A stretch of DNA of 64,000 nt, from assembly GCA_947069175.1 (NCBI GenBank), contig CAMTDV010000013.1, forward strand, positions 28,151,857 to 28,215,856, read 5' to 3'. Numbering within the stretch: the first letter of the stretch is position 1; each line of letters starts with the position of its first letter. The notes under the pieces are model-generated. The model made no database searches. It worked only from the letters and a program-made list of their open reading frames with translations, and was not told where the DNA came from. The position numbers and the translations under genes are program-made. Below, one piece after another: positions 1 to 10,497 of this stretch. This stretch comes from Scalesia atractyloides. Taxonomy: Eukaryota > Streptophyta > Magnoliopsida > Asterales > Asteraceae.

Positions 1-355
1 CACGCTATACCAAACGTCGTGTGAACTAACCCCACTTTGAGCTGTCATTGTGTCCACACCTGGACACCCTCCGACCATAGATCTCGCAATTATGTTTTAC
101 GATTTTCATTCGGGTGGTGCGAGTGTTAACCCGTCGACACCAATGTGAATCCTACCAAGCCCAATAGACATGGGGGCCCACATGACTACACAGGCAATGG
201 TATGGGGGACATTTGGAGGATCAAACATGAGCAAACCCAAGACATCCTATGGATGTAGTTAAATTATTTTCAGTTATGTTGTTTTCATTCTTTTTACGAC
301 ACATGACACCTAGGAAATTCTTGAACTCCCAATCTCCCTACATATATTTATGTAG
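1..355 (+). other. Untranslated leader of element 1
   Basis: Collinear with 11587-11938 of element 2: both carry 'acgtcgtgtga', 'gtcattgtgt', 'gggggcccacatgac' and 'caagacatcctatgg' in the same order just before gag. An apparent open frame from 249 runs through this leader and into gag in the wrong frame, and is not a gene. Confidence 0.8.
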
Positions 356-3300
356 ATGTCTGCTAGGCAATTACGTGGAGGTAGAAGGTCAGGAAAGTCA
401 AACGAACGCTTGGCCACGCAAATTGCTAAACAAATGGCCGCAGTGCTTCCTGACATCGTACTACAAGTTCAGCAAGCTCTCACCGCTAATCCCATCAACT
501 CTCCCAACCAAGAAGACCAAAGCGTCGCCAACCCTCCTCCCAAAACCCCTAAATGCACCTACAAACACTTCAAGTCCTGCGATCCCCCAAAATATGAAGG
601 GACTGAAGGTGTCACCGCTCTCCTCCACTGGTTTGAGGAGATGGAAAACACCTTTCTCAATTGCGACTGTCCTGAGGACCGTAAGGTACATTACGCGACT
701 GGAAATTGTTTGGGATAGCCCTTACCTGATGGAACACGGAAAAAGGAAAGTGAGGTGTAGACGATGCCATATCCTTATCATGGGGGAATTAAGAGAGATC
801 ATGACAACACGCTTCTGCCCCAGAAGCGAGATCAAGAAGCTTGAAGATGAATTCCATTATCTAAAGCAAAAGGAAGGAGATCACACCTCCTACAACAAGA
901 GGTTTCTTGAGTTGAACCAAATGGTTCCCAATCTGTTCACCCCATTATACCGCCTAATTGAACACTACATTCGAGGCTCCCTCGAAAATCCAAGATTCGG
1001 TTTTAAGCACTTCGCCTGCAACACTCGAAGCCGCAATGGAGGTAGCTACGGAACTCACTGAAAATCGCATTCGAAATGGCAAATTTAAAGATGAGAAGAA
1101 GAAAACACCCATTGAGACCCCAATTCCAAACCACTCAGGTTCATCCTCGAAGTTTGCTGGTAAGAGGAAGCGAAATGGCAAGAACTTTGCTGTTACCCAA
1201 ACCAACCCTCCCATCACTGCTGCTCCAATCACGCAAGTCGCCCCTCCAGCCGCACCATTCAAAAGGCCATACACTGGCACACACCCAAAGTGTAACCGTT
1301 GCCAATACCATCACCCTCCTGAAAACCCTTGCCAACATTGCACAAGTTGTGGCCGTGCGAGTCACACTATCCAAACTTGCCGTACCCTTCAGCGATCGAA
1401 CCGTAGTCAACCTCCAACCCAAACCCAAAATCAAATGGTGGGCCAAGCCCAACAACCCTTACTTCTACACCTGCACAACTCGCAGCCCAACCTTACTACC
1501 AACCCAACTACCCCATGATGCAATCCATGCGAGCCTGTTTCAATTGTGGGGACACAAACCACTTCAGGAATACTTGCCCACGCCTGGTGAACATCATCCA
1601 TGCCCAAGCTCAAGCAAACCGGTAAACCAAGCTAACCAAGCTCCTCCACCTGCTAGAGGAAAAGCTTTCAATATCAACGCTAACCAAACCAGGGCTGACA
1701 ACAATGTGGTCAACGGTACGTTTCTCGTAAATGGTAGTTATGCATCCATATTATTCGATACTAGTGCGGATAAGAGCTTTGTGTCTTTAGAATTCGAATC
1801 TATTCTCGACCAACCTCGTGATAATCTCGTTGAATCTCTGACGGTGGAAGTTGCTGATGGAAAACCCACTTCATTAAGTTCTATTATACGCGATTGTACT
1901 CTCACCCTAAATGATCATGATTTTTTAATTGATCTCATTCCTATGAAATTGGGAAGTTTCGATGTTATCATCGGCATGGACTGGCTCAGCCAGCATCACG
2001 CTGAAGTGGTGTGCCATGAAAAGTTCATACGTATTCCTCTCGCCGACGGTCAAACACTACGTATCTTTGGGGAAACTCCTTCGAAAGGGCTCAAATTGAT
2101 GTCCTGCCTTCAAGCCCGAAGTTATCTTCACAAAAATTACGTCGCTTTTCTAGCTCACGTCGTCAAGAAGGAAGGCAAGGAGAGGAAGCTCGAAGATATT
2201 CCAATTGTGAAAGAATTCCCGTAAGTTTTTCCCGACGACGTTGCAGGACTTCCTCCTGTGCGAGAAGTCGAATTTCGAATCGATCTTGTGCCTGGCGCTA
2301 CACCGGTCGCAAAATCTCCCTATAGGTTATCCCCATCCGAGATGCAAGAGTTGGCCAGTCAACTGCAAGAGCTGACTGACAAAGGATTCATACGTCCTAG
2401 CTCATCGCCTTGGGGTGCGCCCGTTCTTTTTGTGAGGAAGAGAGATGGAACGTTTCGCATGTGCATTGATTATAGAGAACTCAACAAGTTGACGGTTAAG
2501 AATCGCTATCCACTGCCTCGTATTGATGACCTTCTAGACCAACTTCAAGGCGCCACCTGTTTTTCCAAAATCGACCTTCGTTCTGGTTATCATCAGCTTA
2601 GAGTGCGCGAAGAAGATATTCCAAAAACTGCCTTCCGAACTCGTTATGGTCATTACGAGTTCATTGTTATGCCCTTCGGTTTAACCAATGCCCCCGCTAT
2701 CTTCATGGATTTGATGAATAGGGTATGCAAACCCTATCTCGACCATTTCGTCATTGTCTTCATCGACGACATTCTTATCTACTCCAAGTCAAAATCCGAT
2801 CATGAGCGACACCTTCGACTCATTCTTACACTCTTAAGGACTGAAAAGCTTTACGCTAAGTTCTCAAAATGCGAATTTTGGTTAAGAGATGTACAATTCC
2901 TTGGTCATGTCGTCAATGACAAAGGGATTCATGTCGATCCGTCGAAAATCAAGGCAGTACAAGAATGGCAAGCGCCACGTACCCCTACCGAAGTTAGGTC
3001 ATTTCTTGGCTTGACTGGTTACTACCGACGCTTCATTGCCAATTTTTCCCATATCTTCGTTCCTCTCACGGCCTTGACTCACAAGGGAAAACCCTACATT
3101 TGGGGACCTAAGCAAGAGGAAGCCTTCCAAACTTTAAAGCAAAAGCTTTGTGACGCACCTATCCTTACACTCCCTGAGGGTTACGATGACTTTGTGGTTT
3201 ATTGCGACGTATCAGGGCAAGGTCTAGACTATGTATTGATGCAAAGAGGAAAGGTGATAGCCTATGCCTCTAGGCAACTCAAAGTTCATGAGAAAAATTA

Positions 3301-5028
3301 CACCACCCACGACCTGGAACTTGGAGCCGTTGTGTTCGCTCTCAAGATATGGAGACATTATATTTACGGTACCAAGTGTGAAATATACACTGACCACAAG
3401 AGTCTCCAGCATATCTTCAATCAAAAAGAGTTGAATATGAGGCAAGAAGATGGGTCGAACTGCTCAACGATTACGACTGCGAGATTCGGTATCATCCTGG
3501 CAAGGCAAATGTGGTGGTTGATGCGCTCAGTCGAAAGGGATATGCGAACTCTATTCGTCTTCTATGTTCGCAAATCATAACCAATATCAAGGATCGAATC
3601 TGGGCAGCTCAACATACCGCTGTAATGGAAAATGACGTACGCGATGAGCTGTCATGTGGAGCTGAACTCAAAATTGAAACCAAATCCGACGGTATTCTAT
3701 ATTATTTAAACCGCATATGGATCCCCGATCGCGACAACTTTCATGATTTCCTCATGAATGAGGCACACAAAACACGATACTCTGTACACCCAGGAGCCGA
3801 TAAGATGTATCAAGACATACGATACACCTACTGGTGGCCTGGCATGAAAAAGGATATCGCTGTTTTTGTTTCCAAGTGCCTTACATGTTCCAAAGTGAAA
3901 GCTGAACATCAAAGACCTTCAGGACTTCTAGTCCAACGCGAAATACCGGTATGGAAGTGGGAAAACATAACCATGGACTTCATTACCGGGTTACCTCGCA
4001 CCTCCAGTGGGTATGACACCATATGGGTAATCATTGATCGTCTTACAAAATCAGCTCACTTCATTCCGATTCGCGAGGAGTTCAAGAACGAGAAGTTAGC
4101 TCGTATCTACATCAACGAGGTCGTAAGCCGTCATGGTGTACCGTTAAGCATCATTTCAGACCGATGATGGTCGTTTCACTTCACGAACATGGCGAGCCGT
4201 ACAAACCGCTTTGGGTACACGGTTAGACCTCAGCACCGCCTTTCACCCTCAAACTGATGGTCAATCTGAACGCACCATCCAAACCCTTGAAGACATGCTT
4301 CGAGCATGTGTCATAGACTTCAAAGGAAATTGGGACGCTCATCTACCGTTAGTCGAGTTTTCGTACAACAACATGTATCATTCAAGTATCGGCATGGCTC
4401 CTTTCGAAGCTTATATGGTCGTAAATGCCGATCTCCAGTATGTTGGCACGAAATTGGTGAAGCGCAAATCACCGGACCTAAATTGATTCAAGAAACAACC
4501 GACAAAATCCTTCAAATTCAAAACAATCTTCTAGCGGCTCGAAGTCGTCAAAAGAGTTATGCTGACAAACGACGAAAGCCCTTGGAGTTTTGTGTTGGTG
4601 ATCAAGTACTTTTGAAAGTGACACCGTGGAAAGGAGTGGTTCGTTTTGGCCAAAAGGGCAAGCTAGCACCACGCTATGTTAGACCATTCAAGATACTCGA
4701 AAGAGTAGGTCCTGTAGCATACAAGCTTGACCTACCAGAAGAACTCAACAGAATACATCCCACGTTCCACGTATCAAACTTGAAAAAGTGTCTCGCTGAC
4801 GAAAATCTCCATATCCCTCTAGAAGACATTCAAGTTGATGAGTCAATGCACTTTGTTGAAAGACCAGTAGAGATCATGGATTTCGTTGAGAAGCGTTTAA
4901 GGCGAAGTCGAATTCCAATCGTTAGGGTACGTTGGGAGTCAAAACGAGGTCCCCAGTTTACCTGGGAACGTGAAGAATCGATGCACGAGAAATACCCGCA
5001 TCTCTTTCCAGTTGCAATCACTACTTAA
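356..5028 (+). pseudogene. Decayed gag-pol polyprotein gene of element 1
   Basis: The start ATG opens MSARQLRGGR, as in element 2. Domains in order: gag (356-1500), zinc-knuckle region (1290-1580), aspartic protease (about 1730-2060), reverse transcriptase (2300-2800, with FIDDILIYS), RNase H (3190-3540), integrase with an HHCC zinc domain and DDE core (3760-4490), and a chromodomain-like tail (4860-5020). Compared with element 2, visible lesions are: 1-bp loss near 700 (stop at 716), further frame changes near 985 and 1480, CAA to TAA at 2222-2224, 1-bp loss near 3447, 1-bp gain near 4165 and 1-bp loss near 4411. The protease motif reads DTSA instead of DTGA. RNase H keeps the first Asp but has CDVS where CDAS is usual. 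The ancestral gag-pol was one frame, because gag-protease reads through into pol here around 2090. The product was the capsid and replication enzymes of a retrotransposon. Confidence 0.92.
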
Positions 5029-5062
5029 ATTTCGGGACGAAATTTCTAAAAGTAGGGAATAT
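5027..5062 (+). promoter_or_regulatory. Inverted repeat AAATTTCG-GGA-CGAAATTT and polypurine tract, element 1
   Basis: A perfect 8-bp inverted repeat (5027-5034 and 5038-5045) overlaps the pol stop codon. It is followed by the purine-rich AAAAGTAGGGAAT just before the LTR, which is the expected plus-strand priming site. The same inverted repeat lies at the same place in element 2. Confidence 0.7.
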
Positions 5063-5287
5063 TGTAACATCCGTGTAAATCGGGTTTCAAAAACCCGCCC
5101 CTTTTGTTTCAATAAAAGAATATTTAATTACGTCGTTCGAGATTTTTTTTATGGATTATATAATTGTTCAACTAATTCTAAAATAATGTAATAATTAATC
5201 AGCTAAATATTAAATAATTATATCAAAAAAATTGATTTAATTTAAAATAGACAAAATAATTGAAAACTCAAAAATGGGGGGGGGGGG

Positions 5288-5362
5288 TGAACCGGGATCG
5301 AACCCGGGTTCCCTCGGTTAACACACAGACACTACAAACACCACTGGACTACACACACCAGA
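5288..5362 (-). other. Antisense tRNA-like module in U3 of element 1 LTR
   Basis: On the - strand it reads an A-box-like TAGTCCAGTGG and, about 45 bp further on, a B-box-like GGGTTCGATCCCGG. The order and spacing match a tRNA gene, but no intact cloverleaf acceptor stem is evident. Element 2 has an equivalent module at 8660-8740. Confidence 0.5.
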
Positions 5363-5583
5363 TGTGTTTATGTTGAAATCTTAAAACTCTTGTATGGAAA
5401 ATAAGATGAAACCTGCATCAGCGGCCGCAGTAAAAAAAACGCGCCTTCCCTCTCCTTTTTTTTTAAATCTCCGACAGCTAGCTCGGATTTATTTTGGCAA
5501 AGTCCGATCAGGTTAGCTGTCATCTCTGCCATAAATGGCAATCACCCAACGCGGTTTCCTAAAACCAAACCCAAGCACCACTC

Positions 5584-5591
5584 TATAAATA
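5584..5591 (+). promoter_or_regulatory. TATA box of element 1 LTR
   Basis: TATAAATA follows 'caccactc' in the LTR, about 520 bp from its start, at the position equivalent to the TATA box of element 2. This places the U3/R boundary a few tens of bases downstream. Confidence 0.6.
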
Positions 5592-5920
5592 CCGAATGCA
5601 GCCCCCTCATCCAAAATCGCTCAGTCTTTCAATTCGTTCCTCCACTCTATAATCCCTCCCCTCTGTCGCCGGAATCCTCTGTTCGCCGGAAGTCCCTGTT
5701 CGCCGGAATACAGCAGGAGCCGAAATCAGTCACCGCCGATTAAATCAATTCGGTAGAATTTCTTGATACCTTGTTATAATATTATCTTAATTATCTCATT
5801 TAATCGTTTAAGGGAATTTGGAGAATGGTTTTAGGCAGATGGATGTTCTGGGTAAAAGAGTTTGAATGAAGAAGATGAAGTGCAGAGGTGTCTATATATA
5901 TTTTACAAAGTGGGTTATAA

Positions 5921-5992
5921 TTGGGTTAAGCACCCAGCCCAACTGGTTGGGCCGGGTGCAAACCAAACACATGGCACCGGTTCGAAACTCTC
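5921..5992 (+). other. tRNA-like module 1 in element 1 LTR
   Basis: A 10-bp hairpin with one mismatch (CACCCAGCCC, loop AACTGGTT, GGGCCGGGTG; 5931-5958) is followed by a B-box-like GGTTCGAAACT at 5979-5989. It starts with the shared 'gggtta' lead-in. Confidence 0.55.
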
Positions 5993-6090
5993 CTCACACA
6001 CCAGCCGGACACTTTAAATCTCTTTTTTGAAATTCACCTTTTCTGTATAACCTAACTAGTATATAAGTATATTATAAATGCATGTATAGC

Positions 6091-6165
6091 CGAGTTAGAC
6101 ACCCAGCCCAGTTGGTCGGGCTGGGTGCCTCACACCATCAAGACTCGGGTTCGAGTCCCCTGGTT
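6091..6165 (+). other. tRNA-like module 2 in element 1 LTR
   Basis: A perfect 10-bp hairpin (CACCCAGCCC, loop AGTTGGTC, GGGCTGGGTG; 6100-6127) is followed by the B-box-like GGGTTCGAGTCC at 6147-6158. The loop is the D-loop-like part of a Pol III A box. Confidence 0.6.
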
Positions 6166-6258
6166 ATCACCGGTTCGACCCAATATAATCATTTTTAAAT
6201 TTAATTAAAATTTAATAAATCTAAGAAGTGTAAAAGAATAATTAAAATCCAGAATATG

Positions 6259-6332
6259 TCGGGTTAGACACGTAGCTCAGTTGGAAGAGCTGCGTGCACG
6301 TGAATGTGAGGTCTCGGGTTCGAATCTTGATA
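6259..6332 (+). other. tRNA-like module 3 in element 1 LTR
   Basis: A hairpin CACGTAGCTC, loop AGTTGGAA, GAGCTGCGTG (6269-6296, one G-T pair) contains a near-perfect A box TAGCTCAGTTGG. The B-box-like GGGTTCGAATCT lies at 6316-6327. This is the most tRNA-like of the modules. Confidence 0.65.
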
Positions 6333-6398
6333 CACGCTGCCAACTCCATCATCGAACCGGTCTGACACCACCTTGTCAGGCTGACAAGTTTTTTTTTA

Positions 6399-6402
<4 letters not shown>

Positions 6403-6431
<29 letters not shown>
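6403..6431. repeat. TA microsatellite in LTR
   Basis: A run of about 14 TA dinucleotides, followed by a (TTTTTA)-like stretch to about 6460. It is absent from the LTRs of element 2. Confidence 0.9.
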
Positions 6432-6434
<3 letters not shown>

Positions 6435-7366
6435 TTATTTTTATTTTTATTTTTATTTTATGGATTTATATTAATATTTAAGCTGAAAATCAATTAAAAA
6501 TGCTTAAAAATATAATTTCAAAGGTTTTAACATATCAATAAAAATCACAAAAATAACTTAAAAATCTAAACAAAGATTTTTAACCGAAATATTAATTTAT
6601 TTATTTATCGGCATATCGCGTTATTATTTTTGGTTAGTGCTCTTTCGTCGGTCAAATTCTCAACTCGTGCGCACTCATCATCAACCAAGAATACGCACCC
6701 ACTGTGAGTGAATCTCTACAAATTCACCGTTTTAATCACGTTTTGGGGTGTATCATGTGTCGTATCATTTCTTTATTTTATTTAACACTTGTGCCTATAT
6801 CATTTCGTGATCAAATGTGTATTGCTTGTAGTGTGGTTTATATGTGGATACATTTTATCATTTCAGTGCACTCATTTCATTAGGCCCATCAGTTCCTCGT
6901 GGGATACGGGTTGAGCATCAGGTGCCTCATTAGATCGGCTCCGTTTGATTGAGCCTTGATCTCATATAAATCATCATTCATGTCATATATTCAATCAATG
7001 TGGTTTGTGATTGGTTACATATATAAATTTGCTCACATGTGATTTATGCACAATTTTATTTAAATAAACATAAAAAATCAATTATTTAAATGTTTATCAA
7101 GGTTCACTCGCAAACTTTTGTTGACCCAAAATTTCCTCTGTTTTACGCATGATATAGGTGATCAAGTTGAGGAAAGAAACACTTAGGATGGCCTAGAAGA
7201 ATAAACAAGTTATTTCTTTGGAACAAGTATTTAGATTTTTATTTGTGTTTGTATGAAAATTTTGTTGGATATTTAAATTTTAATTTGAATTTAATAAATA
7301 TCATGATCTTTGGTGATAACCCAATTATGCCCCGACTTTTATTCCGCTACGGGTCGAGGTGTGACA

Positions 7367-7548
7367 AGAATAAACCGGATTTACTTCATGTTATGTTTTG
7401 ATTAGTTGGATTATTTGAACTATTATTTGGTTTTGTGACAACTGTTTAATTTGATTATTAATAGTATCTAACTTTTAGTTAGTTGTCATGAGCTGTGAAT
7501 AATCATCATATCTCAGTCATCTAATCCGTTGTGGGTCGATGTGTGACA
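7367..7548 (+). repeat. Tail of an older, diverged chromovirus LTR
   Basis: Directly after element 1 comes 'agaataaaccgg', matching the 'agaagaataaaccag' of intact LTR tails. It continues to 'gtcatgagct' and ends 'gtgggtcgatgtgtgaca', matching the common LTR end 'gcgggtcggggtgtgaca'. Element 1 therefore inserted into the 3' tail of an older family member. Confidence 0.7.
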
Positions 7549-8125
7549 GTTAATCCCCTTTTAACCAGATCTGAATGACGTGGTGTTGACAAAGATGATG
7601 GTTTCGAGTGTCTCTGAGCATCGTTGCCTGAGGGTTTGAGTCCAGACGCAGCAACAAACGATGGGGTTAGGGTGGATGGTGGTCCTATCTTGAACAAGAG
7701 CGAGAGAAGAGGAGAGAGAGTTTTGGTTTATATGTACTTTATAATTTTTTTAACTAAATGGATAAAATTACAAATGTGCCCTCATGTAACATTAAAAACA
7801 AATTGAGTTATGGCCAAAAGATAAAGTATGCAACAATCTTAAACATTAAGTATAAGACTCGTCAATTTTAAAGGCATAGAACATTGTCTAAAACTTGGTA
7901 TAAAAATAAATGACAAAATTTATAGTTCACTCTTTTAAGGATATGAAATCGCATTAAAAGGTTTCGTTTATAAACACATAGTATCTTAGGTATGGTTATA
8001 ACATGGCAATGATAACCCATTTGGAGAGAAAATTGGTGTAATTTCTAGTTATAGAAAATAACTTACAAATAACATAATAACTCATATCTCTAGACTCTAG
8101 ATTACCTTGCAAAAGAGAAGTTCGA

Positions 8126-8310
8126 AAGAGTAAAAATGCTAAAATCTTTTTTGTTGTTTTGAGTATTTTTGTCTGTGGCATCTAAAATAAGAATTTTTTG
8201 TAAGTAAACCTCTGACATATCATTTTTGTTGCTATATTTCATCCAAATCTGTGTCGTTAACTCATCGATGATTTTGGCAATTTCGTTAACTCGTGACAGT
8301 TTTGACACCT
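8126..8310 (-). repeat. MITE-like repeat, copy 1
   Basis: This block is collinear with the reverse complement of 19643-19845. Shared landmarks in order: GAGTAAAAATGCTAAAAT, GTATTTTTGTCT, CTCTGACAT, GTTAACTCA and GATTTTGGCAATTT. The two copies lie in opposite orientation on either side of element 2. I saw no coding content. Confidence 0.5.
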
Positions 8311-8467
8311 TCTATTATTCCATTTTTAAATTTTTTTAGATAAAATACAATAAAGATAATTATAAATATAATATGTATTTTTTATAATTTCCTTTTATAC
8401 CTTTTGATAAAAAATTAATAAACTAATAATAATATATATAAATACAACACATTTATAAGTTTTTGTA

Positions 8468-8472
8468 TATAG
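8468..8472. repeat. Target site duplication TATAG of element 2 (left)
   Basis: TATAG immediately precedes the 5' LTR and is repeated exactly at 19313-19317 immediately after the 3' LTR. The 5-bp length is the standard size for Ty3/gypsy integrase. Confidence 0.93.
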
Positions 8473-8659
8473 TGTAACATCCGTCGAAAAACGGGTTTTC
8501 AAAACCCGCTTCGTTTATTAATCGAACAATCAGTTTTAAATTTTCATTTCTTATTTATGACTTATGTTAATTTTAAACGATACATAATTAATAAGCAAAT
8601 TAGAATTTATAAACTATAATTGTTAAAAAAGTAAAAATAAAATAATTAAAAAGAAAAAC

Positions 8660-8740
8660 CGGCTGCCGGGAGTCGAACCCGGGTCAGCCGGGAACCTCAA
8701 AGTTTTAACTCTCATCCACCAAACCACTCCTCCACTTGTG
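8660..8740 (-). other. Antisense tRNA-like module in U3, element 2
   Basis: The - strand reads an A-box-like GAGTGGTTTGGTGGA and then a B-box-like CGGGTTCGACTC (8670-8681, reverse). It is repeated in the 3' LTR at about 16840-16920. It lies upstream of the TATA box and points away from it. Confidence 0.5.
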
Positions 8741-9002
8741 TTCTTTAGTGATATATCGAAACAATTAATTCAAATAAACAAAACTCGAATTCAAAACAGT
8801 CAACGGCGCGCCCAATTCGCAGTCGCCGGAAATCCCGACGACTTCGCCAATTATTGTCAGTTTCTTTTGACTGAAGGTGCGTATTAACTCATACATCGGT
8901 TATAACCGATGCCCAGTTCCGCGACATCAGTCATAACCGCCGGAGAATAATTGATCAACGAATCAAGACAGAAATCGGACCCAATTCATCGATATTCTCT
9001 CC

Positions 9003-9010
9003 TATAAATA
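9003..9010 (+). promoter_or_regulatory. TATA box of element 2 5' LTR
   Basis: TATAAATA in the context 'ctctcctataaatacacacc', about 530 bp into the LTR. It is the likely Pol II promoter for the genomic RNA, so the sense tRNA-like modules would lie in the transcribed part. Confidence 0.65.
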
Positions 9011-9594
9011 CACACCCTAGCCTCTGGTAATCTTTTCGCTCAAAATCACACCAATTCTCGACGCAATTTCACTCGCCGGAACTTTTCTGCCATCACCGGA
9101 CTTTCGCCGAAAAACCGAGACTCACATCAAAACGGTAAATACCTCGACTCTTTCTGTTTCATTCCATTGTTAAACCATTACTAACATCAATCCATCACCC
9201 AGAATCAATCCCAGACGACGTTGTCGGAAATTCTGCTTCGCCGGAAAACTTCTGAAATTTCCAGAATCACGCCGTAGGCCGGTATGATCATTTAAACCTA
9301 TTGATAATCGTTGCTCAGTAGTTCAATTTCATATCTAATCAATCAAAACTGTTATTTGATCCGAACAGACAAAGTTCACAAACAGAGCCAACGAATCCTT
9401 GCCGGAGTTCTGAGAAAGACATCTGATTCGGTACATTTTCCCCAAACCCTCTTTGTCCATTGCATTTCAATCGCTGATAATTTCCGTTAATCGAATTAAA
9501 CATGAAACAGTTGATTAATCATTGTATGTGTTCTTGAGCGAAGAAGACGAAGTCGTTTATGTTATAAGATTAATTAAAATCAATATTATGAACG

Positions 9595-9662
9595 GGTTAG
9601 ACACACAGTCCAGCGGTGGACCGTGTGCAAACAATACACATACGACTCGAGTTCGATTCCTA
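9595..9662 (+). other. tRNA-like module 1 in element 2 5' LTR
   Basis: Hairpin CACACAGTCC, loop AGCGGT, GGACCGTGTG at 9602-9627 with one A-C mismatch. The 3' LTR copy has GGACTGTGTG and pairs perfectly. B-box-like GAGTTCGATTCC lies at 9649-9660. Confidence 0.6.
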
Positions 9663-9758
9663 TCACGACCCTATCCTTAGAAATAAAAATGTTTTTTTAA
9701 ACTGAACCGGGTTAACTCACAGTAAGATGTTAAGTATAATAAAAACCGGAATATTTAC

Positions 9759-9842
9759 CAGGTTAGACACACAGTCCAGCGGTGGACTGTGTGCCAAACT
9801 AAACCACAGGTCCCGGGTTCGAGACCTGTGGAGATCACCGGT
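9759..9842 (+). other. tRNA-like module 2 in element 2 5' LTR
   Basis: A perfect 10-bp hairpin at 9768-9793 (CACACAGTCC/GGACTGTGTG) is followed by a second perfect 9-bp hairpin at 9804-9831 (CCACAGGTC/GACCTGTGG). The loop of the second carries the B-box-like GGGTTCGA. In the 3' LTR copy an outer ACCGG/CCGGT pair closes the module, giving a tRNA-like arrangement of D-like and T-like arms. Confidence 0.65.
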
Positions 9843-9926
9843 TTGATACGATTAAATCCTTTTTAAATAAATGATTTTCGGATTAAGTTAAATAGTATAT
9901 AAATATAATTAAAAACAGAAATATTT

Positions 9927-9998
9927 CGGGTTAGACACGTAGCTCAGTTGGTAGAGCTGCGTGCACGCGTACGGGAGGTCACGGGTTCGAGTCTCACT
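9927..9998 (+). other. tRNA-like module 3 in element 2 5' LTR
   Basis: Hairpin CACGTAGCTC, loop AGTTGGTA, GAGCTGCGTG (9936-9963) carries the A-box match TAGCTCAGTTGG. The B box GGGTTCGAGTCT lies at 9983-9994, about 43 bp after the A box, which is tRNA-gene spacing. Confidence 0.65.
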
Positions 9999-10497
9999 CA
10001 ACGCAATAATATTCACAACTGAACCGGTCAACGGTCAACAGTCCTGGTCAACGGTCAAAAGTCAACATTTTTTTATTATTTTTATTTATTTATTTAATTT
10101 AAAAATCAATTAAAAGTACTTAAAAATAACGTTTTTAAAGTTAGAAAATAGCCTTAAACTTACAAAAATACATCCAAAAATCCTATTAAAATTATTAATA
10201 AAAAAACACTTATTTAACCGTACCTTTTCGTTATTAATTAGGTTAGTTATTCCTCGTCGATCAATCCTCTAAACTCGTGCGTGTTCAACATCCTCAACCG
10301 AACGCACCCAATGTGAGTGAATCTCTACCAATTCCCCGTTTAATCACATTTTGGGGTGTATCATGTGTCGCTATTATTTATTTAAATTAAACACTTGTGC
10401 ATCCATCATATTCATGATCAAATGTGTTGCCAATATATATCTATTGTTTGTGTGATTAATGTTTAGATTAAAGTTGTCATTTTCAGTACATACATTA

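Larger units (their letters stand above)
1..7366 (+). mobile_element. Ty3/gypsy chromovirus (Tekay/Del-like), element 1, 5' part outside window
   Basis: The window opens inside the untranslated leader of this element: bases 1-355 match the leader of the complete second copy (from about 11587). Then follow gag, protease, reverse transcriptase, RNase H, integrase, a chromodomain-like tail, a polypurine tract and a 2304-bp 3' LTR starting TGTAACATCC and ending GTGTGACA. The 5' LTR and primer site lie upstream of the window. The coding frame is broken many times, so this copy cannot act autonomously. The 5 bp after the LTR, AGAAT (7367-7371), is the predicted target duplication; its partner cannot be seen. 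Confidence 0.93.
5063..7366 (+). repeat. 3' LTR of element 1
   Basis: Begins TGTAACATCC and ends GTGTGACA, like the LTRs of element 2, but is about 350 bp shorter and well diverged. Contents in order: a poly-G run (5275-5287), an antisense tRNA-like module, a TATA box, three sense tRNA-like modules, a TA microsatellite, and a conserved tail 'ccaattatgccccgac' (7321-7336). Confidence 0.9.
7549..8472. other. Non-coding stretch between the two chromoviruses
   Basis: AT-rich sequence with no credible gene. Short open frames at 7624-7806 and 7996-8308 have no recognisable domain. It contains one MITE-like repeat (8126-8310) and ends with the TATAG target duplication of element 2. Confidence 0.6.

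Noticed and set aside
954..1455. - strand open frames over gag of element 1
   Set aside because: They lie antisense to recognisable gag coding and translate to low-information sequence; they are shadows of the + strand gene.
9927..9998. A functional tRNA gene
   Set aside because: A and B boxes and arms are tRNA-like, but the D-like stem is too long (10 bp), the anticodon arm is not clear and the acceptor stem is weak; better called a tRNA-like module of the LTR.
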